From contig NW_019091357.1 in the NCBI RefSeq assembly GCF_001949145.1, forward strand, positions 305,520-369,519: DNA of 64,000 nucleotides, read 5' to 3'. The notes under the pieces were generated by a model. It made no database searches. It was given only the letters and a program-made list of their open reading frames with translations, and was not told the origin of the DNA. The translations under genes and the position numbers were made by a program. Position 1 is the stretch's first letter. Every line of letters begins with the position of its first letter. This stretch comes from Acanthaster planci. Its lineage: Eukaryota; Echinodermata; Asteroidea; Valvatida; Acanthasteridae. Below, piece after piece: positions 21,680-34,500 of this stretch.

Positions 21680-24600
21680 AACAGACTTCTGGGATGCACA
21701 GTATGAAGTCACAAAATTGAAAGTCACATGTGCCGGACTTAGATTAATTAATATCAGACTACAGCAACAAACAGCCCATACACAAACCAACTTGTCTTTG
21801 GATGTTTCAACTCATGATACCGGTATACGGTAGCTTTCCTTAATTTTTGATTTTGGTCAGTTTGAACTTTGTCAGGAAAACATGTACATGTATTTTGTTT
21901 CAAGTCCTACATTATCATAATCCTAAAAAGTACTGGTTTATGAATAAACTGGCCAGTGAAGTGTACAATGCATGTGTCAAATTAAGCTTTCAACGAGTAC
22001 AGATTGTTTGGGTCCATACAGCATCCAATGTACATGTGAATGTAGCAAAGTCTGTGAATGATACATGCGATGTTTGTGTTCATGCTGGTTGGAATATGCT
22101 GTGTGATATGATTTTATAATGAGAGTACCAGTATATATTCCATTTTCAGCATTGTTCCAATAATCCATTTGAATCTCTTGAAAACTCTAAGTAGTCTCAC
22201 AAAGAACTGTATGCACTGTACAGCTGTATGGAGTTTAGAACGCTCACTGACCTGTAACATGTACAGAATTTATCACACCTGATGTGTGAATGGATGTAAA
22301 TTTGCTTTTATGGACCTAAAACGAGATTTGCCTAGTGTTAACTGTCCAAAGGTGATATTATTTTAAACAGATAGAGTTGTTACGATTTTGGAAAATTCCA
22401 AAGTAGACTGTCTGGGAGTTGACAAAAAATTAAATGTGAAAATGTACGCAAGTACACCAAACCATTAACCATTTGGGCAAAAAAGCCGTGAACTGTCCAG
22501 TTGAAACCACACTTTGACTGCAGCAAATTTTTTTCAGATTCAGACTTTCTGTCATGTTTACCAGCATGATTTTTGTCATGCACAGCAACTACCCATACAA
22601 TCTCTTGTACAGTAACTGTGTTCCTCTTGTACCCCCAACCTGCCATTACCTAACCGTACTCTGTCTAGGCAGGAGACTGCTATTGTTATGTCGGCCTTGT
22701 CATGCCTGAATGAATGCACGTACCCTCCAATCAATTTGGGGGGGGGGGTTGGGAGCCAGTTGGACACATGCCTTTTTGTCTGTATTCACTTCTTTCCATC
22801 TTTTTTTCAATTAGCAGGAATACACAGTAATAATAGTGTGATGATTTCAGGAAATGATATTCACGGTTGTTTGCTGACTTTGGTGGCTTTTGTAATTGTG
22901 CACTGATAAAGGCAGTTTGTTTCCTACTATGTACTTTGGAAGGTTTGTGTAGTAAATAAAAGGTAGGGGTGCTAGGGAGACATTTTTCTTTGCCCTCATA
23001 AATTCTTTTTATCTGTAGAATTGAATTTTTGTTCATGGAAAAACTGAATTTTCTAAAAGTCAATCAGAAAAAAGAATTAAGATTCACAAATATTTGTTGT
23101 TTTCTTTTTTTGCACTGTAGCTGTAGTTCATATTTTAGTTGTGCCAACTGAAAGGCAAAAATCCTTATTTGGGCAAAAATTGAGGGAATTAGTTGTCATT
23201 TTGATATTATCATGGCTTGTGAGTTGAGCTGTGTTGAGGTGATAAATCTACATGTAATTACATATTCTCTGAGGTGCAAACATCACCAGGCTTTCTTGTG
23301 CAGGTGTTGTCTTGGACAAATATCTCTTGTTGTTCTGTCATGTAGATGCAGTCTCAATGTATGTAACACCCAAACAAAAACATTGTTACATGTTGAACTC
23401 TACTAAATGTCTGTTCTTGTGCAACATTAATTGAAAACTGTTTTTTTCTGTTTCTTTTTGGCAAACAAATCCAAAAGGTTTGCTACCTTGTAAGTAAAGT
23501 TTTACTATTTATGAAATCCATTGTCAGGTGCAGAAAAAAAATCTGAAATTGCTGATCAGTGCAAGATTCAAACCATCTTTTGTTTTTCATGGAACTCGTA
23601 GACCACCAAATTCATTTGCCTGAAAGACAGCAATGAATCTTGTTACCATACTGCATGTTAATTCCAGACCAGCATGAGACAGGGAAAAGAGTTCCTCGTG
23701 AATTTTAATTTTCTATTCTCATTTTCCCAGAGGTCTTTTCACATGTCTGCAAGGCAGTCGAGCAATCATCCAACACACAGTCCCCTGAGGCCTCGTGTCC
23801 AGGCATAATATAGATGGGGAAAAAAATTACTGGTGTAAATTTAATACAGAGGCCTTTAAAGCTAAGCAGTGTACATACCTATAATGGTACATGTACTGTG
23901 ATCTTCATTTGAGCTATTTAAGAGACTTTCCCTCCAGGGTTTGAATAAATCAGCAGTTCCAAGAAGTCTCATGATATTGAGAAGGTCGTCTGTGAAATTC
24001 TGTAATGCTGTGCGAAAACCATAAAATGATAAATGGCTAACTTCCTGTTTGCTTTTCTGTACATTTACTGGACTGTTCCACTTTTCTGTCTCAGTTTTCC
24101 ATGTACATGTACGAGTACATCTGAGATTGACTGTGTCCATGTGCTCATACAGTTCCAGTACATGTCATCAACAAATGAATGAGGTTTATTTTCAAGAGAG
24201 CAATCTTCAGTAATTAACTTCTAAACTGGATCTTTAGAGCTTAGTAACAAATTTTCTGTTGGAGTGTATGATTTGGACAGTGTATAGTGTAATCCAGAAA
24301 TCAGCTGCATGGGATCGCTGCTTTATTTTTCCTAGACATACAGATGAGCAGTCTTTGAGGCAGTGTGTAACTCAAGATAATTACAGAAGGCAGAATTGCT
24401 CTGCTATATTTAGAAGGAAAATAATTCATCACTGGCATGGCTTCCTCACAATATATTCAAAATTTAGTATGGAATCAATTACCTTTCAGGGTTCTTTGAT
24501 AATGACGTTTGAACTAGCAAAGTGTATGCACTAATGGATTGTAATGTGTGACATCGTTCATTTAGTATTATTATTTTTGTTGGTAAAAGTAAGTAGGCAT

Positions 24601-26320
24601 GACTTCTAACATCTTGTAACACGTTTGTTTTGATGTATGATCAGCAGAATTGGTAATAAGTGAATAGTAACTCTGATATGGAGTCTCGAGGTGAAATAAA
24701 CAAAGTCTAGTTTTGTTTTACCAGATGAAAGATTTCACTTTCGGATGGGTTTGATAATATGTTGAGTCACATGTGCTTCAGCCTTGCATCTAAAATTGCA
24801 GTTGCTAATCTTTTTCAGCATGAAGAAAACACCTCAAAAAGAAGTTAACTTTACGGTTGTTATCTTAGATGAAGGAAAAAAACAGACACTGATAAATGAC
24901 TTGCTCACACAGCTCAGTTTGCAATGAATGTGTCCTGTGGTGTATTATTAAAGGCACCAAACAGAACCTTCAAGACTATTGTACTCTATTTAAATCATAT
25001 TTTATTGTAAAAAAGTCTTGTTTAAAAAAAAACAAAAAAAATTCTTTCCAATGCGTATGACATTATGTACAAAAATGAGAAAATCTATTTTTTATTAATT
25101 TAGTGATGACGTTTGTGATTAGCATTCATGGAGTATTGTGATTATTAATGTGCAGTTTTTAGGTAGGCACTGTAGGAGGTCTTACTTTGGTGCAAAGGTG
25201 GTAACATTTACTTGTAGATTATCAATGTTGTATTTCTATATAATTACATACATGTGCATGTGTGTTTTTGTCATTGAATACGAGTAGCCATTGTGACACC
25301 AGCTGGAGTTGCCCTGTAGTGTCAAAATGTATAGATTACAGAACAATCTTGATTTGAACTTCATTATTGTCAGGAAATGGTATAAATAGCTTAAACTGGC
25401 CATGCATGATGATTTTAAAAACTACACTGTCATTTTCATAATTGTAAAAGGAGGTAAACAATGCTTGCATAACAAGAACTTGTAAAAGAATTTAAAGATT
25501 GATTTTCTGTGACACTGTGCGTGTTAATATTTCTATTACTCTGCCTTGACTCCAAGAAGATATGGTGGTCCAAAATAGTCCCTGTGTGCAGGCCTTGTAA
25601 AAGTTGAGGAAAGAAAAACATGTAGAATCACTTGTGAACAATTTACTTCGTTCATGAAATGAAGTCAAGATTCTTTAAATAATTTCTAGGAATAAAAGTG
25701 CGTGACCTTTCATAACACTGGCAAAGATTTCTCATCCTAATCTTATCATGTTATCTCAGTGCAAGTGTCATTCATATCTTGTCATGCAGACAGTTGTTGG
25801 TGACACGTCTAATCATGGTAGCTAGTAATGAGCTGATGTGAGCTTCTTGATTGGATGTGCAAACATCTCAATATCAGATGTTGGCCTTTTTGTTTATACA
25901 TTTGACAAGCAAAGCCATCAATAAGATTGCTTACTACAATTACGAGTTTGTTCTAAAATCAAGTCATTTATCCATAGCATGATATAATATAGTGCACATA
26001 CTGATATGATTACAGGTGTTTTTTATGTTGATTAGTGTGACTGACCACAGGTACACTGCATGTGTAACCAATACTGTAATGACTTTCAGTCTATTAGGGT
26101 CATAGTTGGTGTATTTTACACAATATACTTGTAGTAATATGAATGTACGGTAATGAAATAATGCATATATGTTCATCTTGAAGCATGTAGTGCTGTATTG
26201 TGTGTTAATGTCTTTGAATACATAGACTACTTCTACTGTAATTGTCAGCAGACTTGAATCCTTGATGCTGATTGGTTGATTCCCGGCAAAAGTTCAGTGA
26301 TATACATATGCATGATCTTG

Positions 26321-26535
26321 GCCCGTGCCCGTGGGAACACATTTTTCTTAGGGGGTGCTGAGGTTGTAAAATCATAAATATCAAGGTTTTTTCATTTGAT
26401 CTCTGACATTGGAGAGTTTGATTATGTTTGTGGCTTAACGTGGTTAAGGTTAGGGGTGCTATTTTGTACACCAGCACCCCGGTCCAAAAAAGTTAGCGGT
26501 GCTTCAGCACCCATAGCACCCCCAATCCTGCGGGC
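26321..26535. mobile_element. MITE-like element with GCCCG ends
   Basis: The left end begins GCCCGTG and contains GGGGGTGCTG. The right end, read in reverse complement, begins GCCCGCAGGATT and also contains GGGGGTGCT. The outer inverted similarity, length of about 215 bp and lack of coding capacity suggest a non-autonomous DNA element. Confidence 0.5.
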
Positions 26536-28439
26536 TTATCTTAGCCTTTGTGGGCAGTCCTTTTCACGATATGTTGAATGAACAAATACTTTGCCTGTTG
26601 GACCTTCCATTCATGAAGTGCGGAGAGCATGCACATTGCACAAGTTTGGAATCATCTTGGATGTTTTTGTAAAGTCTAGTTTGCTTTTAGATAAACCTCT
26701 CCTTCCTCTTGAAAATATGGAATATAGGAAAAGGTTTTCCATATTCTAAGAACACTTCAAATATATTAAGAGGTGTTCCAACCAGGCTGGAAGGTTTATT
26801 TAATGGGACACGTACACATAGCGAAAGTGTATTACATTATAAGTGCAGACTTCAGTAGTATTTTATTGTGTGCAGTAAAGATGTATGATTGCTTCGATAA
26901 GCGTAGATTATATAGTTTACTAGTCTCAGGACACTTCTAAATTACTTCATGAATATTCGAATTTTTCTTCGTGGGATATTCAGAGCTTTTCATATTTGTT
27001 AATATTTCTCTAAATTTTATGATGAAAGCCTTCTAAAATATTATGCAATTTGTAAAAAAAGCTTGGAAATCTGTGATTGCTTTTGGTAATGCTAAGTTTT
27101 GTTTTCTTTCTGTAACTGAAGAAATCTAGTACTTGTATTTAATGTTTTATTTTAGTAGTGAATGGTCTAAATGCAGTTATGCTTCAGTGGTTATTTTATT
27201 ATTGTGTGCAGTTGACTTGAATAATGCTCAAAATTTTCTCCATGCATCAAGAAATTAGCTTGTAACCGTGGTAATACATATATGTAGAAGATTGCATTTA
27301 AAGACCCCTAGGCTCTTTAGAACTAACGTGCAATTGTTTTAGTAACCATTGATATTTTTTCACCTTAGGTTGTTCAAGACCGCTGCTACTTTGTTTAAAT
27401 AACACAGTTTTTGATGGTCTCATTTTAGAAACAAATAATCCAAGCCGTGTTGGAAGAATGTTCAGAATTTTAATAATTTTTGGGAAGTACTCTTGAAAAA
27501 ATGAATGGATTTTAATGAAGAAGATTTGGGGCAAGTTTGTTTCTTAAAACTGCTAGTTTCCAAATAAATATAGCCTCAAGAAAGGGTCGGTTTTAGTTCA
27601 GAAAACAGCATCTGGTCACCTCTGAGATAACTCACCAATCTCTCTCTTTTCTCAAATCGGATATCTGAAATGTGTGATACATGGTCTGCGCACAATATAT
27701 CCCTGCTTGCTTTTGTGTTTAAAAATTAAAGTTAGCTGCAGTGCGGAAATGACGTTGCATTTGTCTCTTGGTGTTTTTACTGTTTCAAGTTGTTTCAATT
27801 ATGGAATTAAATTGAGGTTCAAGTCGAGTATCGAGAAGAAGAAAATGGAAGGAAAATTCACCTGTTGATAGCTAGGAAATATTAAGTTTTATGCGATAGA
27901 TGCTGTACCGCTATGCTTGCAGGTGACTTCATTTAGGAGCCTATCGCCTCACCTTTTAGTTCCAATATTCATGCGCAGACTTCACTAGTTGTTCCATTTT
28001 TGTGTTCCGTTTCTTTAAAATAGATCTAAAGAGTAGCATGAATATTGATAAAGCATCGCTCCCTGGACGTTATAAGTATAGCAGATCCTTCATCGAAACG
28101 TGGGCTTATTTCTTTTTAGCCAATCAATGGCCTTGAAACGCCCCACCCAGGCACGTAGCTGTTCCCGTACCCAGGAAAATGTTCACCCCAACTACGGTCA
28201 AATCACAGCACATTGTCGAATGATCTTACCCGACTAATAATAAATTTCCCACGGCAAGTCGGGATTAAGCTTGATTAAACTAATGAAGTTGCGTTAAACT
28301 AGACCATTTTGAACTGAGCATATGCAAATGAAGACATATGATCGAAACAATTTTGTGATATATCGGATGTGTGGTTTATTTTTATGATCATTAATGGACA
28401 AGTTGATCCGCACCAATCGCGGAAAACCAATATATTTTT

Positions 28440-28542
28440 ACCCATCTTGCCCGTGCATCGGATCGGATCGGACGGCTGGATCGGCTGCTTGGCGCGCACG
28501 GCGCGGCGCGGCGCTATTCATAATTTTGCCGGCTGAATCAAA
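28440..28542 (+). promoter_or_regulatory. GC-rich promoter-proximal region of ACSS2
   Basis: A GC-rich stretch in an AT-rich region directly precedes the ACSS2 ATG. It contains three to four repeats of ATCGG and a run of GCGCGGC units near 28496-28514. No TATA box is evident at the usual distance. The assignment is by position and composition. Confidence 0.45.
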
Positions 28543-31500
28543 ATGGCGAATCCGAAGGGCGATTCAATGAACTCTTCAAAATTCTACTATCCTAACCCAG
28601 AAATCCAAAATGGGGCTCACGTCCGCTCCATGGAACAGTACCGTGCAATGCACAAGCAGTCCATCGAAGAACCGGAGGTGTTCTGGGGAAATATAGCTAA
28701 GGATTTCCACTTCGAACGGCCGCCGACCGAGGGTAAATTTCTGGAGTACAACTTCAACGTAAATGATGGCCCTGTGTTTATAAAGTGGATGCAAGGTGCT
28801 ACTACTAATGTTTGTTACAATGTACTGGACAGACATGTCAAGGCTGGAAAAGGAGACAAGATTGCATTCTATTGGTAGGTACCTACTTCTTAAGAACACT
28901 TGCGGTTTGTATAAAAAATGAACGTTATTGCAGCTCGAAATTTGACGCTGCCTGAAAGTGAAAGTGATAAATAAAACATGTATGTAAGATCATCCGAGAT
29001 CTCCAGCATGCCAACTGTGTTCTTGCATTGAACTTACTCATCTGTCATTTCTATTCGAGCCTGGTGGTTGGTGCTAGCATGAACGTGAAGCAGTGTTGGT
29101 GTGATTGGTTTGTAACGGTCAGATTGACCATTACCCATACCACTGCCAGGTTCGGATGGGGAAGGAATGAGGATTCTTCTTGACTCTGTGCTACATTTTG
29201 ATTAGTTCATTTACACAATACAGAGTGTGATTACACATGATGCGGCATGACCGAAGACCTGCTCATAAAAGGACTGAAGCTACTCTAATCTTCCCATAAT
29301 GCAATGGTCAAACCCAAGGTGAACGTGAAAGGACATGTAATCACATGGAATGTCCTGTTACAGGTTGATCATATTAATTGATGGGAAAGAATTACAGATA
29401 TGCTACCCCCAGAGCTGTGCGGGGTCCGACGTCCACCCCGTTCCCACCACGTGGGAGCGGGGTAGACGTCTGACCGGCACAGTTCTGGGGGTAGGTCTAC
29501 TTCCCCATAGTGACCTACCATGTCCAAGGGGCTATCTGAATATTAATTAAAATGTCCTAAAAAGTCACATTTAGCAGTGAACATAGTATTCACTCAGAAC
29601 ACACTTAGATAATTTGTGCACATGGTGTCAGGTTATGTCTGTGTGTGGCATAGAAGTCTTTCCTAAATCTTGTAGGCCTATTTAATAACTAACGTCTGTG
29701 ACTGTATACAGCTAGTTGCCAGGACCTTTATTTCAGACTATGCAGTCGCGAACATTAAAACAAACATGACAAAGTAAACCGTGTCACACTAGTCTTGCTA
29801 GTTGCCATTTTTTTATTTCAGCTTTTGCCGGCACTCAGCAACACAGATTTTAAAAAGGACCTGTCCCATGAACAAGATGGACATTGGACACCTATAACTG
29901 TGAAGTTTATCAAAGTGTTCATCAGGAATTTTCAACCTTATTAATTTGAATGAATTTCATGTTATTTCCCTTGGACCATTTGCTACATTTTCTTCATTGA
30001 TTCTTACTTGTATTGGTCATTCATCCAGGTTTAAAGTTTAGTCACCATGAAAGAAAGTGGGTGGCAGGTTTTACAGCCATACCTTGGTTTGGGATGGCTA
30101 AAAATAGAGACACATGGCATTTAAAGGGATGTGAGCTTTTTGTAGTTTTTGGAATGTACATTTATTTCTACATGCATGGACCATGTAATACAAATATTAT
30201 TATGAAACCTAGGGGTTCCTTGTACACCCCAGGGTGCCTTGTTCAGGTCCAACTTTAGCTTAGCTGGTTTAAAAATAGAGATAATACAAATAGTATTGAT
30301 TGTGAGGGTGTCAGGCCATTCTACCGTTTGCATTAATGATTACTCATAGCACAAAGTACATTAAAAAATACACGCACTGCAAAGTGGTTGGAGTTGTGCA
30401 ATACACAATTATGTGATGTACATACATACACATGTAGTGCACAAGCCATAAAAACAATGCATTGACATTGCTCACATAAAGGACTGATGAAACTCTAATG
30501 TTAAATACATGTAGGTGAAGAATATTTCTTACAGTACATGTAGTTCATGCATACCATTTTAATTGGCCCATTGAAATTTGGTTAAGTGTACCTTTGTTCT
30601 TTTTTTTACTGTAACAACGTTTATAAATCATTGGATTGGAATGCTTTTCCTGGTAAATCCTTCCATCCCTGAAATGTCCCAGAATGATCCCATGAAACAC
30701 TGTAACACTGTATACATGTACCTGTGGATACATGTATTTGCACTTGTATTTTACAATCTGCCCTTCTCCCTTCTAGTGAAGATGTTGGGCCAGTTGATTA
30801 AATCGGGATGATAGGATAGCTTGTATAGCCCAGGGTAACTGACTGCATCGTACCGCAGCTCAGTAAATCCTATCGGTGGATTGGCGTCAATTGTGCCGCT
30901 AGATGATGCTTTTTGCTGGTGTTGAAAGCACCCAATCTCTAAAGGGAAAACAAAATTGAAATAAGGAACAGAAATTTATGTTGGACTGGCTGAATGCTTA
31001 ATTTAGCAAGAAACTATGGACATTGGAAAATGTTGAAAACCCATTCCTATTATTTCTTTTTCATTTATTAATATGTATGTTTGATTAAATTTCATGTGAG
31101 CAATCTGGAGAAAAGGATGTAGATATTTTTCGTCATCTTACAGAAACTACATATTCTAGACATCGCCTATTCCATATTTCTGGCTTTCTGAATCGTAACA
31201 CTTTGGTGTAAGGTACTAAAGTAGGAATTTTGAAATGGTGGACCTACTATAAATCATCTTAAAACTTGGACAGACCTTTACTGGTACATTTACCGATATG
31301 TGGAACCCTTTACATGTATTTGTACTGTGCATTTAATGTTGTTGAGCAGTAACAAAGTATGTACGAGCACAGAGCTAATTTTAAAGGAAATTTTAAAACT
31401 TGTTTGTGTCACAGATGTGTCAAATTAACAGTAAAAGTTTAATCACGGATATGTATATATAGGGCACTGGTACATAGGTATCTGGCATGTGTTAACTAGT

Positions 31501-34500
31501 ACCACTGACTTTCACTAGTCAGGGAATATGTCCGCAGCTTCAGGTGAATGAATTCCTGATAATACCTGGAGCCATTCATCAAGACCAGATAGGAAGAAGG
31601 GCTGCTGATAATGCCTGAGCCAGAGGCAAGGGACATTATCACTGTCCATTGTCCCTGTGAGCCAGTCTTAAATGTTTGACCCAATCTAAAACAAACATTT
31701 ACTTAAGACTAGTCAAAATATCAAAACAAGTTCAATAAATCATAGATTTCCAACGATTTTATTCTACAGTTTTAATTCATTGTTTTCAAACATATATATA
31801 CGTGTATGTTCCTGTTGTGAGTAGTCATAAACAATCTCCTTACGCAGAGATTGGTGTGCATGGTGCATACTGGGTATAGGTGACAATCTACATACATGTA
31901 ACGGGCGCTCAACCAATAGAAATGGCTAAACTGTCTAAGGCATTTGTGAATCATACTTAAAAACATTCTTGTTCAAGAAATCTTGGCATTTTTTTAATTT
32001 TAATTTTTTTTGTAGGGAAGGAAACGACCCAAATGACAGCTCAACAATCACCTATGGACAACTACTTAAGGAAGTCTGCAAGTTTGCCAATGTTCTGAAG
32101 GGTTTGGGTAAGTGGACCTCTCCTCGCTCCCATTACAGCGTGGAATAACTTTCACAGAGGCAGAGGGATGATAAAATAAATTTTGAATATTCTGGAACTT
32201 GGCTGTTCTGTTGATGACCTGTCTGGTAATAGCCACACCAATCAGTCTTTCAGATATCAGATTCATGTATGTCACAGTTCATGGAACCATTAAAGAATAA
32301 GAAATAGTTGATTTTTTCCTTTATTACAACCTGTTTAAACAGCACATGCTTAAAAGTGAACAGGCAGTATGTGTCAGATCCCCAGATAGAAACATGATCA
32401 GAACTTAGCTTCAATCACTTCTCTGTATTCTGCCGTACATGTACATGCTTGGATTGAAACTGTTGTATTTAATTCCAGGCTACTGGTAATTATTCCCTTA
32501 TCGTTTGCTTCACGAGATTGAAGTTATTGTAGATGACCTCTTATAAAGCCTCCAAGTGAGTCCCTTAGAGTCCATTATGTAGCCATCTGACGTCAACTGT
32601 AACCTTTGTTCTCATGCAAGTGTAAGCATAAGTGATAAAAGCCAGGCCACACGAGTACATGTATCATTTTGTTTGGCTAGTCTGTATTATTTATAACATA
32701 TTTCTTAAAGGTTCAATATGCCTTTTCTATTTTAAGAATATGTCCTTTCCACCTTTTGCTAGATTTCTTTTTGTGATGTAGGTCAGGTGAAGTAGGTCTT
32801 CCAACTATGTACATTTTCCATTGTTTCTTTTATATGTGTGTTTACATATCTTATGATTTAATTGCTTTGTTTTAGTGGATTGTGAATGCTGAGAATCAAA
32901 TGCATGTACATGTACCAAGCAACAAGTCAAATGGCAGAAAACTCACATTTTGAAAAATGTTGAATTAATTTGTGTTTAATTCTCTTAGCTTGAATATAAC
33001 ATGCTGGTACATGTATGTGGAAAGTCTGAACCATTTTGTGTACTTGCGGAAAGTGGTTGCAGGCATTGTTCATGTACATGTTATAGTTTGTATCATTGGG
33101 GTTGAACACACATGGTCACATGAGGGCGCTATACCAAACGTGTGAGGCATCTTGTAAAATTATTTTGCTACCAACATTACAATGTTAAATTTTAAAAGAA
33201 CTATTAAAGCCTTCATCATTATCTCTGACAGTTCTTTGAATTGTGAAGGAGTTATGTGCAGATGTTCTACATTTAATGTTCTGAGCCGTTTTAAAATGGA
33301 TTTTAAACAATTAACCCATGGCCTTGGATGCATGTATTACATTGATAAGTTAAAGATTTCTATCATTCTGTGCTATTTTTCTCAATCACACTTCATTAAA
33401 TGCCCTCGCAGAGGTTCAGAAATACATGTAATTGAAATGGTTCAGTACAATCATTACAAGGTTGAGATTTTTGCATGAAACTGTAGCAGTCCTGAAAATA
33501 CAAAGAAATCTTGTTATCTGCTGTTGTTTATTCCTATTACAGGTGTGAAGAAGGGAGATTGTGTGGCCATCTATATGCCTATGATAGCTGAGCTTGTGGT
33601 GGCCATGCTGGCTTGTGCCCGATTGGGAATAATGCATTCCATTGTGGTTGGTAATTTCATGTTTGATTTGTGCCCAGTTAAGAATGATAAAAATGAAAAA
33701 TAATTTATCTCAGTTATGTACATGTATGCTGACTTAAAATCAGATTGTATTGGTATCTTTTTGTAAAATAGATTTCAATTTGAATCCGAGTTTTGTTTCA
33801 TTTCTTAATTAGGATCAACTTCAAATGGTAGATATAATTAAAAAAATGCATACATCAAGTTCATATGAAGGCCTTCAAAGTTGGTTGCTTCAATCTTTCC
33901 AAAAAGAGGCCAATCTCTAATTTTGGTTTTCAGGATTTCAGGATCTCAAGCATGGACTGATTCAAAACTAGACTTCATTGTCTTTTGTTTTTCAGTTTGG
34001 TGGTTTCTCTGCAGACTCCTTGGCTGGCCGTATGATGGACGCCCAGTCCACTGTACTGGTCACCTCTGGTAAGTTAAATCTAGAAAGAAAAACTTTAGTT
34101 TCCTTAAATTTCCCCTTTTTCTATAATTTCATTGGACATTTGCTCACTTTGTAACACTGTCATCCACAAACAAATGACATGCATGTACAGTCAAACCTGC
34201 AGTTACGTCCACCTTACTACAGTGACCACCTGGCTAAACTGGCCGGTTTTACTTGGTCCAGTTTGATTCTCACATAAACGTACCATAGCCATATCTTGCT
34301 ATTGCTGCCACTGCGTAACGTGGCCTGTGGCCAACCCAGATCAAATCATTTTTGTACAATTACATTGCTGTAAAACCTCTGAACCCTTGACTAAAAAATG
34401 TATGTTGAGTTGTGTAGATTTCTTCTTGCCATTCTTGTGTCTTGAGAGCAAAAAGAAATTAAAAGAAATTCATGTAAACATAAAGTCTTTGTTCCAGATT

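Larger units (their letters stand above)
20962..28440. other. Long spacer or 3'UTR between PAQR and ACSS2
   Basis: No gene is recognised on either strand over 7.5 kb. Open frames are short, AT-driven and without family features. AATAAA-type hexamers occur near 22956, 25694 and 27564, any of which could end a long PAQR 3'UTR. A 7-bp tandem repeat (21604-21679) and a MITE-like element (26321-26535) are listed separately. Confidence 0.45.

Noticed and set aside
21499-21833. Several overlapping open frames on both strands
   Set aside because: They are produced by the 7-bp tandem repeat, which lacks stops in most frames; the peptides are simply periodic.
26700-26760. Hairpin in GAAAATATGGAAT...TTTTCCATATTC
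   Set aside because: Only about nine pairs are contiguous; this is expected by chance in AT-rich DNA.
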